Shown here in pieces: positions 6,798 to 14,815 of a stretch of DNA of 27,190 nt. This DNA is from an uncultured Clostridia bacterium. Its GTDB lineage: Bacteria > Bacillota > Clostridia > Oscillospirales > Ruminococcaceae. The translations under genes and the position numbers were made by a program. The notes under the pieces were generated by a model. It did no database searches. It had not been told where the DNA came from and saw only the letters and a program-made list of their open reading frames with translations. Location of the stretch: assembly GCA_938014855.1 (NCBI GenBank), contig CALLQM010000325.1:1-27190 (forward strand), written 5' to 3'. Every line of letters begins with the position of its first letter. Position 1 is the stretch's first letter.

Positions 6798-7793
6798 ATG
6801 TATCCGGAACGAATCTACTACGAGCCTGCTATTGTAAATTATGAATTGGGTGAAATATTAAAGCAAAAATTTAATCAGGTTGAATGGATTCCAATTGAAA
6901 ACCATAATAACATCCCGCAGCTTCGAAGCAATTCCAATAAAGAATTTGGGAAGATGAAACGCTACATTATTATTGGCGTGCGCAAAACGCATAAGTATGT
7001 GGAAAATCATAAAGTATCCGATTTTTTGGTGCCATATACATCTTCGGGTTGTAGTGCGGCTTGTCTTTATTGTTATCTGGTTTGCAACTACAATAAATGC
7101 TCCTATCTGAGGCTGTTTGTCAACCGTGAACAAATGATGAAAAAGCTGCTGAAAACTGCGGCAGGGGCATCAAAAGATTTAACATTTGAAATTGGAAGCA
7201 ACAGCGATTTGGTTTTGGAAAATACCATTACCGATAATTTGATTTGGACAATTGAACGATTTGCAAAACAAGAAAAAGGATACATTACATTTCCCACAAA
7301 GTTTGATATGGTCGAACCATTGCTTAGTTTAAACCACCGTGGTAGAATTATTTTTCGTATGAGTGTGAATCCGCCGGATATTATTAAAAAAGTAGAGTTT
7401 GGAACATCACCTCTAAAAAACCGCATCCACGCACTCAATCAAATGTGCGAAGCCGGCTATAAAATTGGACTGTTGATTGCGCCGGTCGTATTGCTGGAGG
7501 ATTGGAGGACATTATATGGACAACTGATTCAACAGCTTGCGGACGAGCTTTCCTCAAAAGCAAAACAAGGGTTGATTATAGAAATTATATTTATGACTTA
7601 CAGCTATGTACACCGTGCAATTAATAGCGAAGCGTTTCCAAATGCGGTGGAATTGTACGACAAATCATATATGACTGGTCGAGGTCGTGGGAAATATTGT
7701 TATCGCGACGAACTTCGTACAGAAGCAGAACAATTTTTGCGGCAGCAAATTGCTGAAAAATTAGGAGAAAGTACAATTTTATATGTAGTGTGA
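6798..7793 (+). CDS. splB: Spore photoproduct lyase family radical SAM protein
   Basis: The 331-residue protein matches spore photoproduct lyase along its length. The N-terminus (YPERIYYEPAIVNYELGEIL) and IIIGVRKTHKY are family landmarks. The radical SAM cluster motif CSAACLYC (Cys85, Cys89, Cys92) has the CxxxCxxC spacing, followed by SYLRLFVN. The enzyme reverts 5-thyminyl-5,6-dihydrothymine lesions to two thymines during spore germination, using S-adenosylmethionine. The hydrogen-donor cysteine of the Bacillus enzyme, in the EAACTSD-like motif, appears here as Ser134 in EIGSNSD, and two additional Cys (96, 101) sit after the cluster motif. ATG 6798 has GAGGTG upstream. The gene stands alone, with a strong terminator downstream. 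Its presence argues for an endospore former. Confidence 0.88.
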   Translation: MYPERIYYEPAIVNYELGEILKQKFNQVEWIPIENHNNIPQLRSNSNKEFGKMKRYIIIGVRKTHKYVENHKVSDFLVPYTSSGCSAACLYCYLVCNYNKCSYLRLFVNREQMMKKLLKTAAGASKDLTFEIGSNSDLVLENTITDNLIWTIERFAKQEKGYITFPTKFDMVEPLLSLNHRGRIIFRMSVNPPDIIKKVEFGTSPLKNRIHALNQMCEAGYKIGLLIAPVVLLEDWRTLYGQLIQQLADELSSKAKQGLIIEIIFMTYSYVHRAINSEAFPNAVELYDKSYMTGRGRGKYCYRDELRTEAEQFLRQQIAEKLGESTILYVV

Positions 7794-7844
7794 TTGTTAG
7801 CAGAAAATAAACCGGCATATTGCAGCATTTAGGTAAAATCGTTC

Positions 7845-7888
7845 AAAGCCCCCTGTTATAGGATCAAAACTATAACAGGGGGCTTTTT
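7845..7888 (+). terminator. Strong terminator after the spore photoproduct lyase gene
   Basis: A perfect 17-bp stem (7845-7861 with 7870-7886, AAAGCCCCCTGTTATAG) and an 8-nt loop end in a T run. It lies 52 nt after the lyase stop. The A-rich start of the stem makes it usable in either direction. Confidence 0.93.
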
Positions 7889-8400
7889 CATGCAAGTAAG
7901 CGTGTAATGCTTAAAAGATAGTGAAATGATTTGTGTTTTGTTTAAAAACAGTTCATCAAAATTAGAAACAAAATAATAGCAGACAACTAAACAAAATTCT
8001 AAAATTACGCTTAAGTTTTATTAAACTAGACCTATAGTTTAATAAATAAAATTGTAGTATCTTAATTTCTATGTAGTTATAATGCAAAAAGAAAGGTTTT
8101 TAAATGGCTTAAAGCGTTAAGCTCAGCGATAATAAGAATTAAATTAAAACAGACATTATGTTTACTAAACATAATGTCTGTTTATGTTGATTTAGTTAGG
8201 ACATTTTAAAAGCTAAAAGGAAGTTTATTAATCTTTACAAGTGTTAAATTCATTAAAATTTAAACATAACGCATTAAAAATTACAAATATTTAACTATTT
8301 TATAGAAATAATACTTAAAAATCAATACAAAAAAACTAACAATAATAAGTTGTCATTTTCTTTTAAAATAAACAAAAATCAAATTATTTAAACAAATATC
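7889..8400. other. AT-rich gene-free region with inverted repeats
   Basis: I find no credible gene here, only short frames with frequent stops. It contains a 10-bp inverted repeat (8019-8028 TATTAAACTA with 8035-8044), an isolated TATAAT at 8078-8083 without a well-spaced -35, and a perfect 17-bp hairpin (8147-8183). Base composition is far more AT-rich than the flanking genes. It could be upstream control DNA for the transporter operon, or hold a small RNA between the TATAAT and the hairpin. Confidence 0.4.
8147..8183. terminator. Perfect 17-bp hairpin in the intergenic gap (terminator-like)
   Basis: AAACAGACATTATGTTT (8147-8163) is exactly complementary to 8167-8183, with a 3-nt loop. The stem ends in T residues on both strands (TTT on plus, TTT on minus from AAA), so it resembles a bidirectional terminator. 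The nearest upstream protein gene already has its own terminator about 260 bases before it. Confidence 0.55.
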
Positions 8401-8472
8401 CAATAAATTTATTGAAAAAACAAAAAATGGTGTTATGATTCAATAAAATGAAAGCGACAGGAGTGACGCTTT
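8401..8472 (+). promoter_or_regulatory. Promoter and candidate operators of the transporter-mtnK-mtnA operon
   Basis: TTGAAA (8412-8417), a 16-nt spacer and TATGAT (8434-8439) form a sigma-A promoter about 75 nt before the first gene. A perfect 14-bp palindrome CAATAAATTTATTG (8401-8414) overlaps the -35 box, and CAATAAAAT (8441-8449) lies just after the -10 box. The latter 9-mer also flanks the BMC operon promoter. Further on, AAAGCG (8451-8456) and CGCTTT (8467-8472) form an inverted repeat in the leader that could be a hairpin or an operator. Confidence 0.65.
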
Positions 8473-8511
8473 TATTCAAAATGACCGATAACTGTTAGGA
8501 GGATCTTAATT

Positions 8512-9642
8512 ATGAGAAAATTGTTATCTAGCTTGCTTGCTGGTGCAATGGTGGTCTCGCTTGCCGCTTGCGGTGGTGCGAAGACAGAAACTACATCAAC
8601 TGACAAATCTTCTTCGCAGCCTGCTGCATCATCTTCTGCATCAGAAGCGGAAGGAGAAGATGGAGAAGGAATGACCCCGAAAAAAGTTGCGGTTATCCGG
8701 AATCTGACTTCAGATGATCATACGAAGCAATTTTTACAAGGATGTGTAAGTGAGGGCGAATCCTTTGGCTACACGGTCGACACCTTTATTTCGGATGGTG
8801 ACGATGCGAAAATGCAGACTCTTGTTGAGCAGGCCATTCAGAAAAATTACGATGGATTGATTATTTCCCATGGTAAGGCTGACTATTCCTATGACATGCT
8901 GAAACCAGCGGTTGATAAAGGTATGAAAGTTGTTACATTTGACACGGTTGCTGAAAAAGACGGTGTACAGCTTGAAGGAATCACTTCAACTGCGCAAGAT
9001 GACGAAAAGCTTGCGATTCTTTCGCTTGACGAACTGGCGGCACTTGGTAAAGACGGACAACCTGCTAAAGTTATAAAAGTTTGGTATGGCCCTGGAGTTC
9101 CGCCGCTGGATAAACGTAACGTGATCTATCAGCAAATGGAAAAAGAAGGCAAAATTGAAACAGTTGAAAATATTGGACCTTCCAACCTTCAGAATACACA
9201 GGGCGATGTTGCAAACGGTTTGGCCGCAGTATTGCCGAAGTACAAAGAAGGAGAAGTAGACGGAATTTGGGGCTCTTGGGATGAACTTGCAAAAGGTGCG
9301 CTGACAGCTCTTAAAGATTCCAACCGTACTGATATTCCGATGATTTCCATCGACGTTTCTAATCAGGACATCAACTTGATGCGTGAACAGCCGGATGTTT
9401 GGAGAGCAACAGCGGCAGTTGACCCGAAACTGATTGGCGTTGTCGACATGAGACTGCTTGCGAAGAAATTTGCAGGTGAAGAGACTCCCGAAACCTATAA
9501 TTTGGAAGCGAAACTCATTAAAGCCGAAATCCTTAAGGAAGATACGACTATGGATAGCTTGAAAGAAATCGTAGACGGCTGGGGCGTTTCGGATGCATTT
9601 GATGAGCCTTGGATGCAGGAGCTGAGAGAAGCAAATAAATAA
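8512..9642 (+). CDS. Sugar ABC transporter substrate-binding lipoprotein (RbsB-like)
   Basis: The 376-residue exported lipoprotein has a basic, hydrophobic N-terminus and a lipobox LAAC, with Cys20 as the lipidated residue, followed by a Ser/Thr/acidic spacer to about residue 55. The mature part, starting near KVAVIRNLTSDDHTKQFLQG, follows the periplasmic-binding-protein fold of the ribose/galactose class (IQKNYDGLIISHG; VVTFDTVAEKDG; DGIWGSWDELAKGALTAL). It captures a sugar outside the membrane and delivers it to the permease encoded downstream. ATG 8512 has a strong TTAGGAGGAT site. As first gene of an operon that continues with MtnK and MtnA homologues, its ligand is plausibly 5-methylthioribose, 5-deoxyribose or the related nucleoside, rather than ribose. 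This is inferred from context only. Confidence 0.9.
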   Translation: MRKLLSSLLAGAMVVSLAACGGAKTETTSTDKSSSQPAASSSASEAEGEDGEGMTPKKVAVIRNLTSDDHTKQFLQGCVSEGESFGYTVDTFISDGDDAKMQTLVEQAIQKNYDGLIISHGKADYSYDMLKPAVDKGMKVVTFDTVAEKDGVQLEGITSTAQDDEKLAILSLDELAALGKDGQPAKVIKVWYGPGVPPLDKRNVIYQQMEKEGKIETVENIGPSNLQNTQGDVANGLAAVLPKYKEGEVDGIWGSWDELAKGALTALKDSNRTDIPMISIDVSNQDINLMREQPDVWRATAAVDPKLIGVVDMRLLAKKFAGEETPETYNLEAKLIKAEILKEDTTMDSLKEIVDGWGVSDAFDEPWMQELREANK

Positions 9643-9669
9643 TGATTATTCCTGAATTTTAACGGCATG

Positions 9670-9713
9670 GGCGGGGAGGAAAGATACACTCCATCTTCCC
9701 TTTCCGCCTTTTT
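9670..9713 (+). terminator. Internal hairpin between binding protein and ATPase genes (partial terminator)
   Basis: A 16-bp stem with one mismatch and two G-U pairs (9670-9685 with 9693-9708, GGCGGGGAGGAAAGAT side) is followed by TTTTT. It probably lets only part of the transcripts continue, giving excess binding protein over the membrane components, and may protect the 3' end of the upstream message. Confidence 0.75.
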
Positions 9714-9801
9714 AGTAAAAAACAGGGGACAGATGGGACGAATTTAGATCGAAAGATGCTGTAATCCGGCATGAAATACTTCTGCTGATGGATGTGATGA
9801 G

Positions 9802-11370
9802 ATGGAACAATTGAAGAAAATGCCCAACACATCAATTGAATCTGATGAGAAGAAACAATTGAAACGTACGAAATTGGAAATGCGCGACATATCAATTGAG
9901 TTCCCGGGGGTAAAGGCGTTATCGAATGTGGACTTTGATATGGAAAGTGGCAAAATTCACGCACTGATAGGGGCAAATGGTGCCGGAAAATCGACATTGA
10001 TGAAAGGGGTGTCCGGCGCATACAACCACTATGTGGGGAAAATTTTTATTGATGGCAAAGAGGAGATCATTCGATCTCCAAAAGACGCAAAACTGCTTGG
10101 TATTGAAATTGTTTATCAAGAGGTTGATACGGCATTAATTCCTTATTTAAGCGTAGCGGAAAATATTATGCTCAATCACCTCGTAAATAGGATGGGTAAA
10201 AAACAAACGGTGGATTGGATTAAAATCCATAAGTCTGCAAAACAAGCACTTAAAAAATTAAACATGGAAATCGACACTAAAAAGCTGGTATCTGAACTGA
10301 CGCTTGCGCAAAAGCAGATGGTTCTGATTGCAAGAGCGGTCGTGGAAGATTGCCGCTTTCTTATATTAGATGAGCCGACAGCTCCTCTTAGTAATTCGGA
10401 AACAGAGGAACTATTTCGGATTGTCCGCGATTTGGCTAAAAACAATGTGGGAATTATTTTTATTTCCCATCGACTTCCTGAGCTGTTCATAATCTGTGAA
10501 AGTGTAACCATCATGAAAGACGGCATGGTCGTTAAGAATATGCCGATTGATGAAACGGTAACGGCAAAACAGATTGTGGAACTGATGCTCGGACGAAAAT
10601 TTGAAGAAAATTTCCCCAAAAAGCAGGTTCCAATTACAGATGTTGTGCTTGAAGTTGAGAATTTAACAGAACAGCACCATAAAGTAAAAAATGTATCGTT
10701 CAACGTGCGGCGCGGCGAAATCGTTGGAATTTCAGGACTTGTTGGGGCAGGGAAAACCGAATTATGCAAGACTTTATTCGGAGCACTGCGCCGTCAGTCC
10801 GGAACGGTAAAACTTGACGGCAAAGAAGTGGTCGTAAAAGCACCGCATGATGCGGTGCGCAAAGGTTTTGCACTTGTGCCGGAAGAACGAAGAAAAGAAG
10901 GCGTTTTGGTAGCAGAGCCGGTATATTCGAACCTTTCGGCAGCATCATTAGATACATACTGCAACCAAGCGGGTTTCATTAAAAAGACAAAAGAAAAACA
11001 AATGGCAGTTCAAATAATTCAGGATTTGGGAATAAAAACACCTTCTGAGAATCAAAAAGTTGCATTTCTTTCCGGAGGTAATCAGCAAAAGGTTGCGGTT
11101 GGAAAATGGTTGGTTGCCGATGCGGAAGTGTATTTATTTGACGAGGCGACAAAAGGCGTGGATGTGGCTGCAAAACATGACATCTTTGAATTGATCGAGC
11201 GGCTAGTGGCCATGGGCAAGGGAGTTATCTATGCATCCAGCGAACTTTCCGAGATTTTGGCCATTACAGACCGGACTTATGTAATGTATGACGGCGAGAT
11301 TCGCAAAGAATTAAAAACCTCGGAAACAACGGATGAAGAAATCCTTTACTACTCTACGGGAGGTCATTGA
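9802..11370 (+). CDS. Sugar ABC transporter ATP-binding protein, two ATPase domains (RbsA/MglA-like)
   Basis: The 522-residue protein has two fused nucleotide-binding domains, as in ribose/galactose/xylose importers. Domain 1 has Walker A GANGAGKST (57-65), signature LTLAQKQM and Walker B FLILDEPTA. Domain 2 has the degenerate Walker A GLVGAGKTE typical of this family, signature LSGGNQQKV and Walker B VYLFDEATKG. It powers import through the permease encoded next. The ATG at 9802 gives about 25 residues ahead of the usual start (LEMRDISIEFPGVKAL), the ribosome site is weak, and this N-terminal stretch contains a near-duplicated segment (EQLKK / KQLKR with SIE). The start is therefore less certain than the rest. 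The stop lies 1 nt before the permease start. Confidence 0.92.
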   Translation: MEQLKKMPNTSIESDEKKQLKRTKLEMRDISIEFPGVKALSNVDFDMESGKIHALIGANGAGKSTLMKGVSGAYNHYVGKIFIDGKEEIIRSPKDAKLLGIEIVYQEVDTALIPYLSVAENIMLNHLVNRMGKKQTVDWIKIHKSAKQALKKLNMEIDTKKLVSELTLAQKQMVLIARAVVEDCRFLILDEPTAPLSNSETEELFRIVRDLAKNNVGIIFISHRLPELFIICESVTIMKDGMVVKNMPIDETVTAKQIVELMLGRKFEENFPKKQVPITDVVLEVENLTEQHHKVKNVSFNVRRGEIVGISGLVGAGKTELCKTLFGALRRQSGTVKLDGKEVVVKAPHDAVRKGFALVPEERRKEGVLVAEPVYSNLSAASLDTYCNQAGFIKKTKEKQMAVQIIQDLGIKTPSENQKVAFLSGGNQQKVAVGKWLVADAEVYLFDEATKGVDVAAKHDIFELIERLVAMGKGVIYASSELSEILAITDRTYVMYDGEIRKELKTSETTDEEILYYSTGGH

Positions 11371-11371
11371 G

Positions 11372-12364
11372 ATGTCAACAAAATTAAATAGAGCGAAGCC
11401 AAAATTTAATACAATGGATTTTGTTTCCAAATGGGGAACGGTATTAGCGCTGGTCTTGCTGTTTATCTTCTTTTCAATTAAAATGCCCAGTACTTTTTTG
11501 ACCGCAAGTAATATGGTAACCGTTTTCCGCAGTTTTTCAATCACTTGTGTTATAGCAATCGGTGTTACCGTATCACTTACGGTAAACGGATTTGACCTTT
11601 CGGTCGGTTCGGCGGCTACCTTGTCCGGAACGTTAATGATGACATTTTTTATTTGGTATAAAATGTCGACGATTCCCTCGATTGTTTTAGGACTGATTAT
11701 TGCATTATCCGTCGCATTAGTAAATGCGTTCCTCATTGTAAAATGCAAGATTCCGGATACGCTGGCAACTCTTTCGTCTATGTTTATTTTTGAAGGCGTT
11801 GCTATGACGTATGCCGGCGGTGGTTCCGTAACAGAAAACATGTCACGGCTGGATGGAACTCCGACGGAAGGCACCGTACCTGAAGTATTTAAAATGTTGG
11901 GAAAATCGCCATGGATCATTATTATTATGCTGCTGGTCGTAATTGTGGTGCATATTTTTCTAACCTATACAAAACACGGCCGCTATATGTATGTAGTCGG
12001 CGGAAACATTGAAGCGGCACGTTTGTCCGGTATCCCGGTTGAGCGTTATCGTGCCCTTGCTTATATTCTTTCAGCGTTCTTTGCGGCAATCGGCGGTATG
12101 ATGCTGTCGGCTCGCGTAGGTGCTGCGCAGATCAATGCCGGCGCAGGCTATTTGATGCCTTCGGTTGCAGCAGCCTTTATCGGTTTCTCGGTGGCGGGTG
12201 TAGGCAAACCAAACGCAATCGGTACGTTTATTGGAGCTTTGCTAATCGGTATTTTGGAAAACGGCTTGGTTATGATGTCGTTCCCGTATTATGCGATTAA
12301 CATTGTAAAAGGTCTTGTACTGGCGCTTGCTTTGGCATCGACCTATTTCCGTCAAAAAGATTAA
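11372..12364 (+). CDS. Sugar ABC transporter permease (RbsC-like)
   Basis: The 330-residue polytopic membrane protein of the BPD_transp_2 family forms the homodimeric channel of ribose-type importers. The family motif appears as GVTVSLTVNGFDLSVGSAAT near residues 65-85. Several further hydrophobic segments follow, and a conserved GGNIEAARLSGIPVERYRAL loop contacts the ATPase. I chose ATG 11372 (with GGGAGG at 11358-11363) over an upstream frame-open start inside the ATPase gene. Only one permease gene is present, as usual for this transporter class. Immediate linkage to the ATPase gene and to mtnK 38 nt downstream indicates one operon. Confidence 0.93.
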   Translation: MSTKLNRAKPKFNTMDFVSKWGTVLALVLLFIFFSIKMPSTFLTASNMVTVFRSFSITCVIAIGVTVSLTVNGFDLSVGSAATLSGTLMMTFFIWYKMSTIPSIVLGLIIALSVALVNAFLIVKCKIPDTLATLSSMFIFEGVAMTYAGGGSVTENMSRLDGTPTEGTVPEVFKMLGKSPWIIIIMLLVVIVVHIFLTYTKHGRYMYVVGGNIEAARLSGIPVERYRALAYILSAFFAAIGGMMLSARVGAAQINAGAGYLMPSVAAAFIGFSVAGVGKPNAIGTFIGALLIGILENGLVMMSFPYYAINIVKGLVLALALASTYFRQKD

Positions 12365-12402
12365 GTTATAGTTGTATATTTCAATATTGGAGGTTACGAT
12401 AT

Positions 12403-13632
12403 ATGTCTCGTTATGATACGTACTTTTTAATGAAAACACCGGATGTCCCTGCATATGTTCAAGAAAAGCTGTCGTTTTTTCCTGCGGATGCACAGTTAGA
12501 ATGTAAAGAAATTGGTGACGGAAACCTGAACTATGTGTTCCGTGTAAAAGATAAGAATACCGGCAAATCAATCATTATTAAACAGGCTGGAGAAGTTACC
12601 AGAATTTCAAAAGACATGAAACTGTCCACTGACCGCGGACGGATTGAAGCGAAAATTCTTGGAATTCAGGGCAAATATGCTCCGGGGCTGGTTCCGGAAG
12701 TTTATCTGTATGACGAAGTGATGTGCGCCATGTTGATGGAAGATATGGTTGAACATTCTATGATGCGTACCGCTTTGATGAGACATGAAAAATTCCCGCG
12801 TTTTGCCGATGATATTTCCACCTTTATGGTCAATTCATTACTGCTCACAACCGATGTGGTGATGGATCATAAAGAGAAAAAAGAAAACGTCAAGAGCTTT
12901 ATTAATCCCGATCTTTGTGAGATTACAGAGGATTTGGTTTATACCGAACCTTATAATGATTGCAAACATCGGAACAATGTATTCCCGCCAAATGCCGAAT
13001 TTGTAAAAAAAGAACTCTACGAAGATAAGGAACTACATTTAGAAATTGCAAAATTGAAATTTGATTTTCTTAATAATGCGCAGTCACTGATTCATGGTGA
13101 TTTGCATTCCGGGTCTATTTTTATCAATCAGAATCATACGTTTGTGTTTGACCCTGAATTTGCATTTTATGGTCCAATGGGCTATGATGTCGGCAATATT
13201 ATTGCAAATATGCTGTTTGTTTGGGCCAATGCAGATGCAACAATGGAAGATGCGGCACAGCAGGAAGATTACAAAACATGGGTGGAAATCACAGTAAAAG
13301 ATATTGTGGATATGTTTATTGAGAAATTCAAAGAGGCTTATCGGAACAATGTCAGCGATTTGATGGCGAAAACCGATGGTTTTTTGAATTGGTACTTAGG
13401 TACCATTCTTGCAGATACAGCTGGTGTCTGCGGATTGGAAATGAATCGCCGCATGGTTGGTATGGCAAATGTAAAAGACATCACAACCATTCCGGATGAA
13501 AACAAACGCGCTCGTGCAGAACGTATTATTATTACAATGGCAAAAGACTGTATTAAGAATCGTCAGCAGTTTATAAATGGAGAGTGCTATATTGATGCAC
13601 TGAAACGTGCAGTTGCCAAAGTGGATAAATAA
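12403..13632 (+). CDS. mtnK: 5-methylthioribose kinase family protein (MtnK; possible 5-deoxyribose kinase)
   Basis: The 409-residue protein kinase-fold small-molecule kinase shows the MtnK-specific forms of the catalytic motifs. HGDLHSGSIF has the catalytic Asp near residue 233, and DPEFAFYGPMGYDVG is the metal-binding region from residue 250. The N-terminal part (CKEIGDGNLNYVFRVKD) is the nucleotide-binding lobe. Family members phosphorylate the anomeric hydroxyl of 5-methylthioribose; close homologues (DrdK) act on 5-deoxyribose in the by-product salvage pathway of Bacillus thuringiensis. ATG 12403 has TTGGAGGT upstream. It sits between the sugar importer and mtnA, so it probably activates the imported sugar. 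No encapsulation-type tail is visible, so it likely works in the cytosol. The exact substrate is not decided by sequence. Confidence 0.92.
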   Translation: MSRYDTYFLMKTPDVPAYVQEKLSFFPADAQLECKEIGDGNLNYVFRVKDKNTGKSIIIKQAGEVTRISKDMKLSTDRGRIEAKILGIQGKYAPGLVPEVYLYDEVMCAMLMEDMVEHSMMRTALMRHEKFPRFADDISTFMVNSLLLTTDVVMDHKEKKENVKSFINPDLCEITEDLVYTEPYNDCKHRNNVFPPNAEFVKKELYEDKELHLEIAKLKFDFLNNAQSLIHGDLHSGSIFINQNHTFVFDPEFAFYGPMGYDVGNIIANMLFVWANADATMEDAAQQEDYKTWVEITVKDIVDMFIEKFKEAYRNNVSDLMAKTDGFLNWYLGTILADTAGVCGLEMNRRMVGMANVKDITTIPDENKRARAERIIITMAKDCIKNRQQFINGECYIDALKRAVAKVDK

Positions 13633-13655
13633 ACCAGCAGAAAGGGGATACATAA

Positions 13656-14759
13656 ATGGTAGAAACAAATAAAACAATTTTAGATTATGATACAGTTTCA
13701 TTAGATGATGAAAAAAGTGAACTCGTAATCATTGACCAAACGCAGCTCCCGTACAATATTGAGATCCTTCATCTCAAGACTCAAAAGGAAATTTGGACCG
13801 CCATTTACCTTCTTCAGGTTCGCGGAGCACCGGCAATTGGTGTGGCTGCTGCAATTGGCATCTATCTAGCAGCCAAAGAGATCAAGGCGGACGATTACGA
13901 TAGCTTTTATGCACAGTTTGTAAAGGCGAAAGATTACTTGGATTCGGCTCGTCCGACTGCGGTCAATCTATCTTGGGCACTGCGCAGAATGGAAGCATGT
14001 GTAAAAGCGAACAGCACCAAGAGCATTGCGGAAATCAAAGAAGCACTGCACAAAGAGGCAGTGGCAATTCGTGAAGAAGATATTTGGGTCTGCAAAACAA
14101 TTGGTGAATATGGTCTGAGCCTCATTAAAGACGGCGACGGACTTCTCACACACTGCAACGCTGGCCAGCTTGCCACCGTAAAATATGGAACAGCAACCGC
14201 ACCAATGTACCTTGGTCACGAACGCGGCTATCATTTTAAGATATTTGCAGATGAAACACGTCCCTTGCTTCAGGGCGCACGTTTGACTGCATATGAACTG
14301 CATTCGTCAGGACTGGATGTTACGCTTATTTGTGATAACATGGCGGCTTCGGTGATGAAAAAGGGCTGGGTAAATGCTGTATTTGTCGGATGTGACCGTG
14401 TGGCTGCTAATGGAGATACTGCCAATAAGATCGGCACATCTTCGGTAGCCATTGCAGCGAAGCGTTATGGTATCCCTGTTTATATCTGCGCTCCGACCTC
14501 CACAATTGATATGAATACAAAAACCGGTGACGATATTCATATTGAACTGCGTCCAGATAAAGAGATTACCGAAATGTGGTATTCCAAACGCATGGCTCCA
14601 GAAGGGGTTAAGGTATTTAACCCATGCTTTGATGTGACCGATAACGATTTGATTGCTGGTATCATCACAGAATATGGGATTGCAAGAGCACCTTATACGG
14701 AATCTTTAAAGGAAATATTCCGCAAAAAAGAACAAGCAGCCCAAAACGGTGATAAATAA
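13656..14759 (+). CDS. mtnA: S-methyl-5-thioribose-1-phosphate isomerase family protein (MtnA; possible DrdI)
   Basis: The 367-residue aldose-1-phosphate to ketose-1-phosphate isomerase is related to eIF2B subunits. Family motifs are clear: VRGAPAIGVAAAIGIYLAA (substrate phosphate loop), LTHCNAGQLAT (catalytic Cys), DNMAASVMKKG, and GCDRVAANGDTANKIGT (catalytic Asp). It turns 5-methylthioribose-1-phosphate, or 5-deoxyribose-1-phosphate in DrdI-type homologues, into the ribulose-1-phosphate form that class II aldolases cleave. None of the later universal methionine-salvage genes (mtnB, mtnC, mtnD or mtnW) is in the window; instead a BMC aldolase operon follows the divergent regulator. That fits the DHAP-shunt branch. 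ATG 13656 lies 23 nt after mtnK with AAAGGGG upstream. Confidence 0.93.
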   Translation: MVETNKTILDYDTVSLDDEKSELVIIDQTQLPYNIEILHLKTQKEIWTAIYLLQVRGAPAIGVAAAIGIYLAAKEIKADDYDSFYAQFVKAKDYLDSARPTAVNLSWALRRMEACVKANSTKSIAEIKEALHKEAVAIREEDIWVCKTIGEYGLSLIKDGDGLLTHCNAGQLATVKYGTATAPMYLGHERGYHFKIFADETRPLLQGARLTAYELHSSGLDVTLICDNMAASVMKKGWVNAVFVGCDRVAANGDTANKIGTSSVAIAAKRYGIPVYICAPTSTIDMNTKTGDDIHIELRPDKEITEMWYSKRMAPEGVKVFNPCFDVTDNDLIAGIITEYGIARAPYTESLKEIFRKKEQAAQNGDK

Positions 14760-14761
14760 AT

Positions 14762-14798
14762 AAAAAAGCGGGCGGCTTTTAAACCGCCCGCTTTTTTT
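14762..14798. terminator. Bidirectional terminator between mtnA and the DeoR-type regulator
   Basis: A GC-rich perfect stem GCGGGCGG (14768-14775) with CCGCCCGC (14784-14791) is flanked by A6 on the left and T7 on the right. It terminates the transporter/mtnKA operon and, on the other strand, the convergent regulator gene. Confidence 0.95.
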
Positions 14799-14815
14799 AT
14801 CATTTTGCGAATTGG

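Noticed and set aside
9802..9900. Near-repeat of CAATTGA segments at the start of the ATPase gene as a duplication or insertion scar
   Set aside because: The two copies differ at many positions and the second matches the family's normal N-terminus. Chance similarity in Lys/Glu codons is more likely.
12403..14759. Standard methionine salvage pathway
   Set aside because: Only mtnK and mtnA are present. None of mtnB, mtnW, mtnX, mtnC or mtnD is seen, and the next metabolic genes form a BMC aldehyde pathway.
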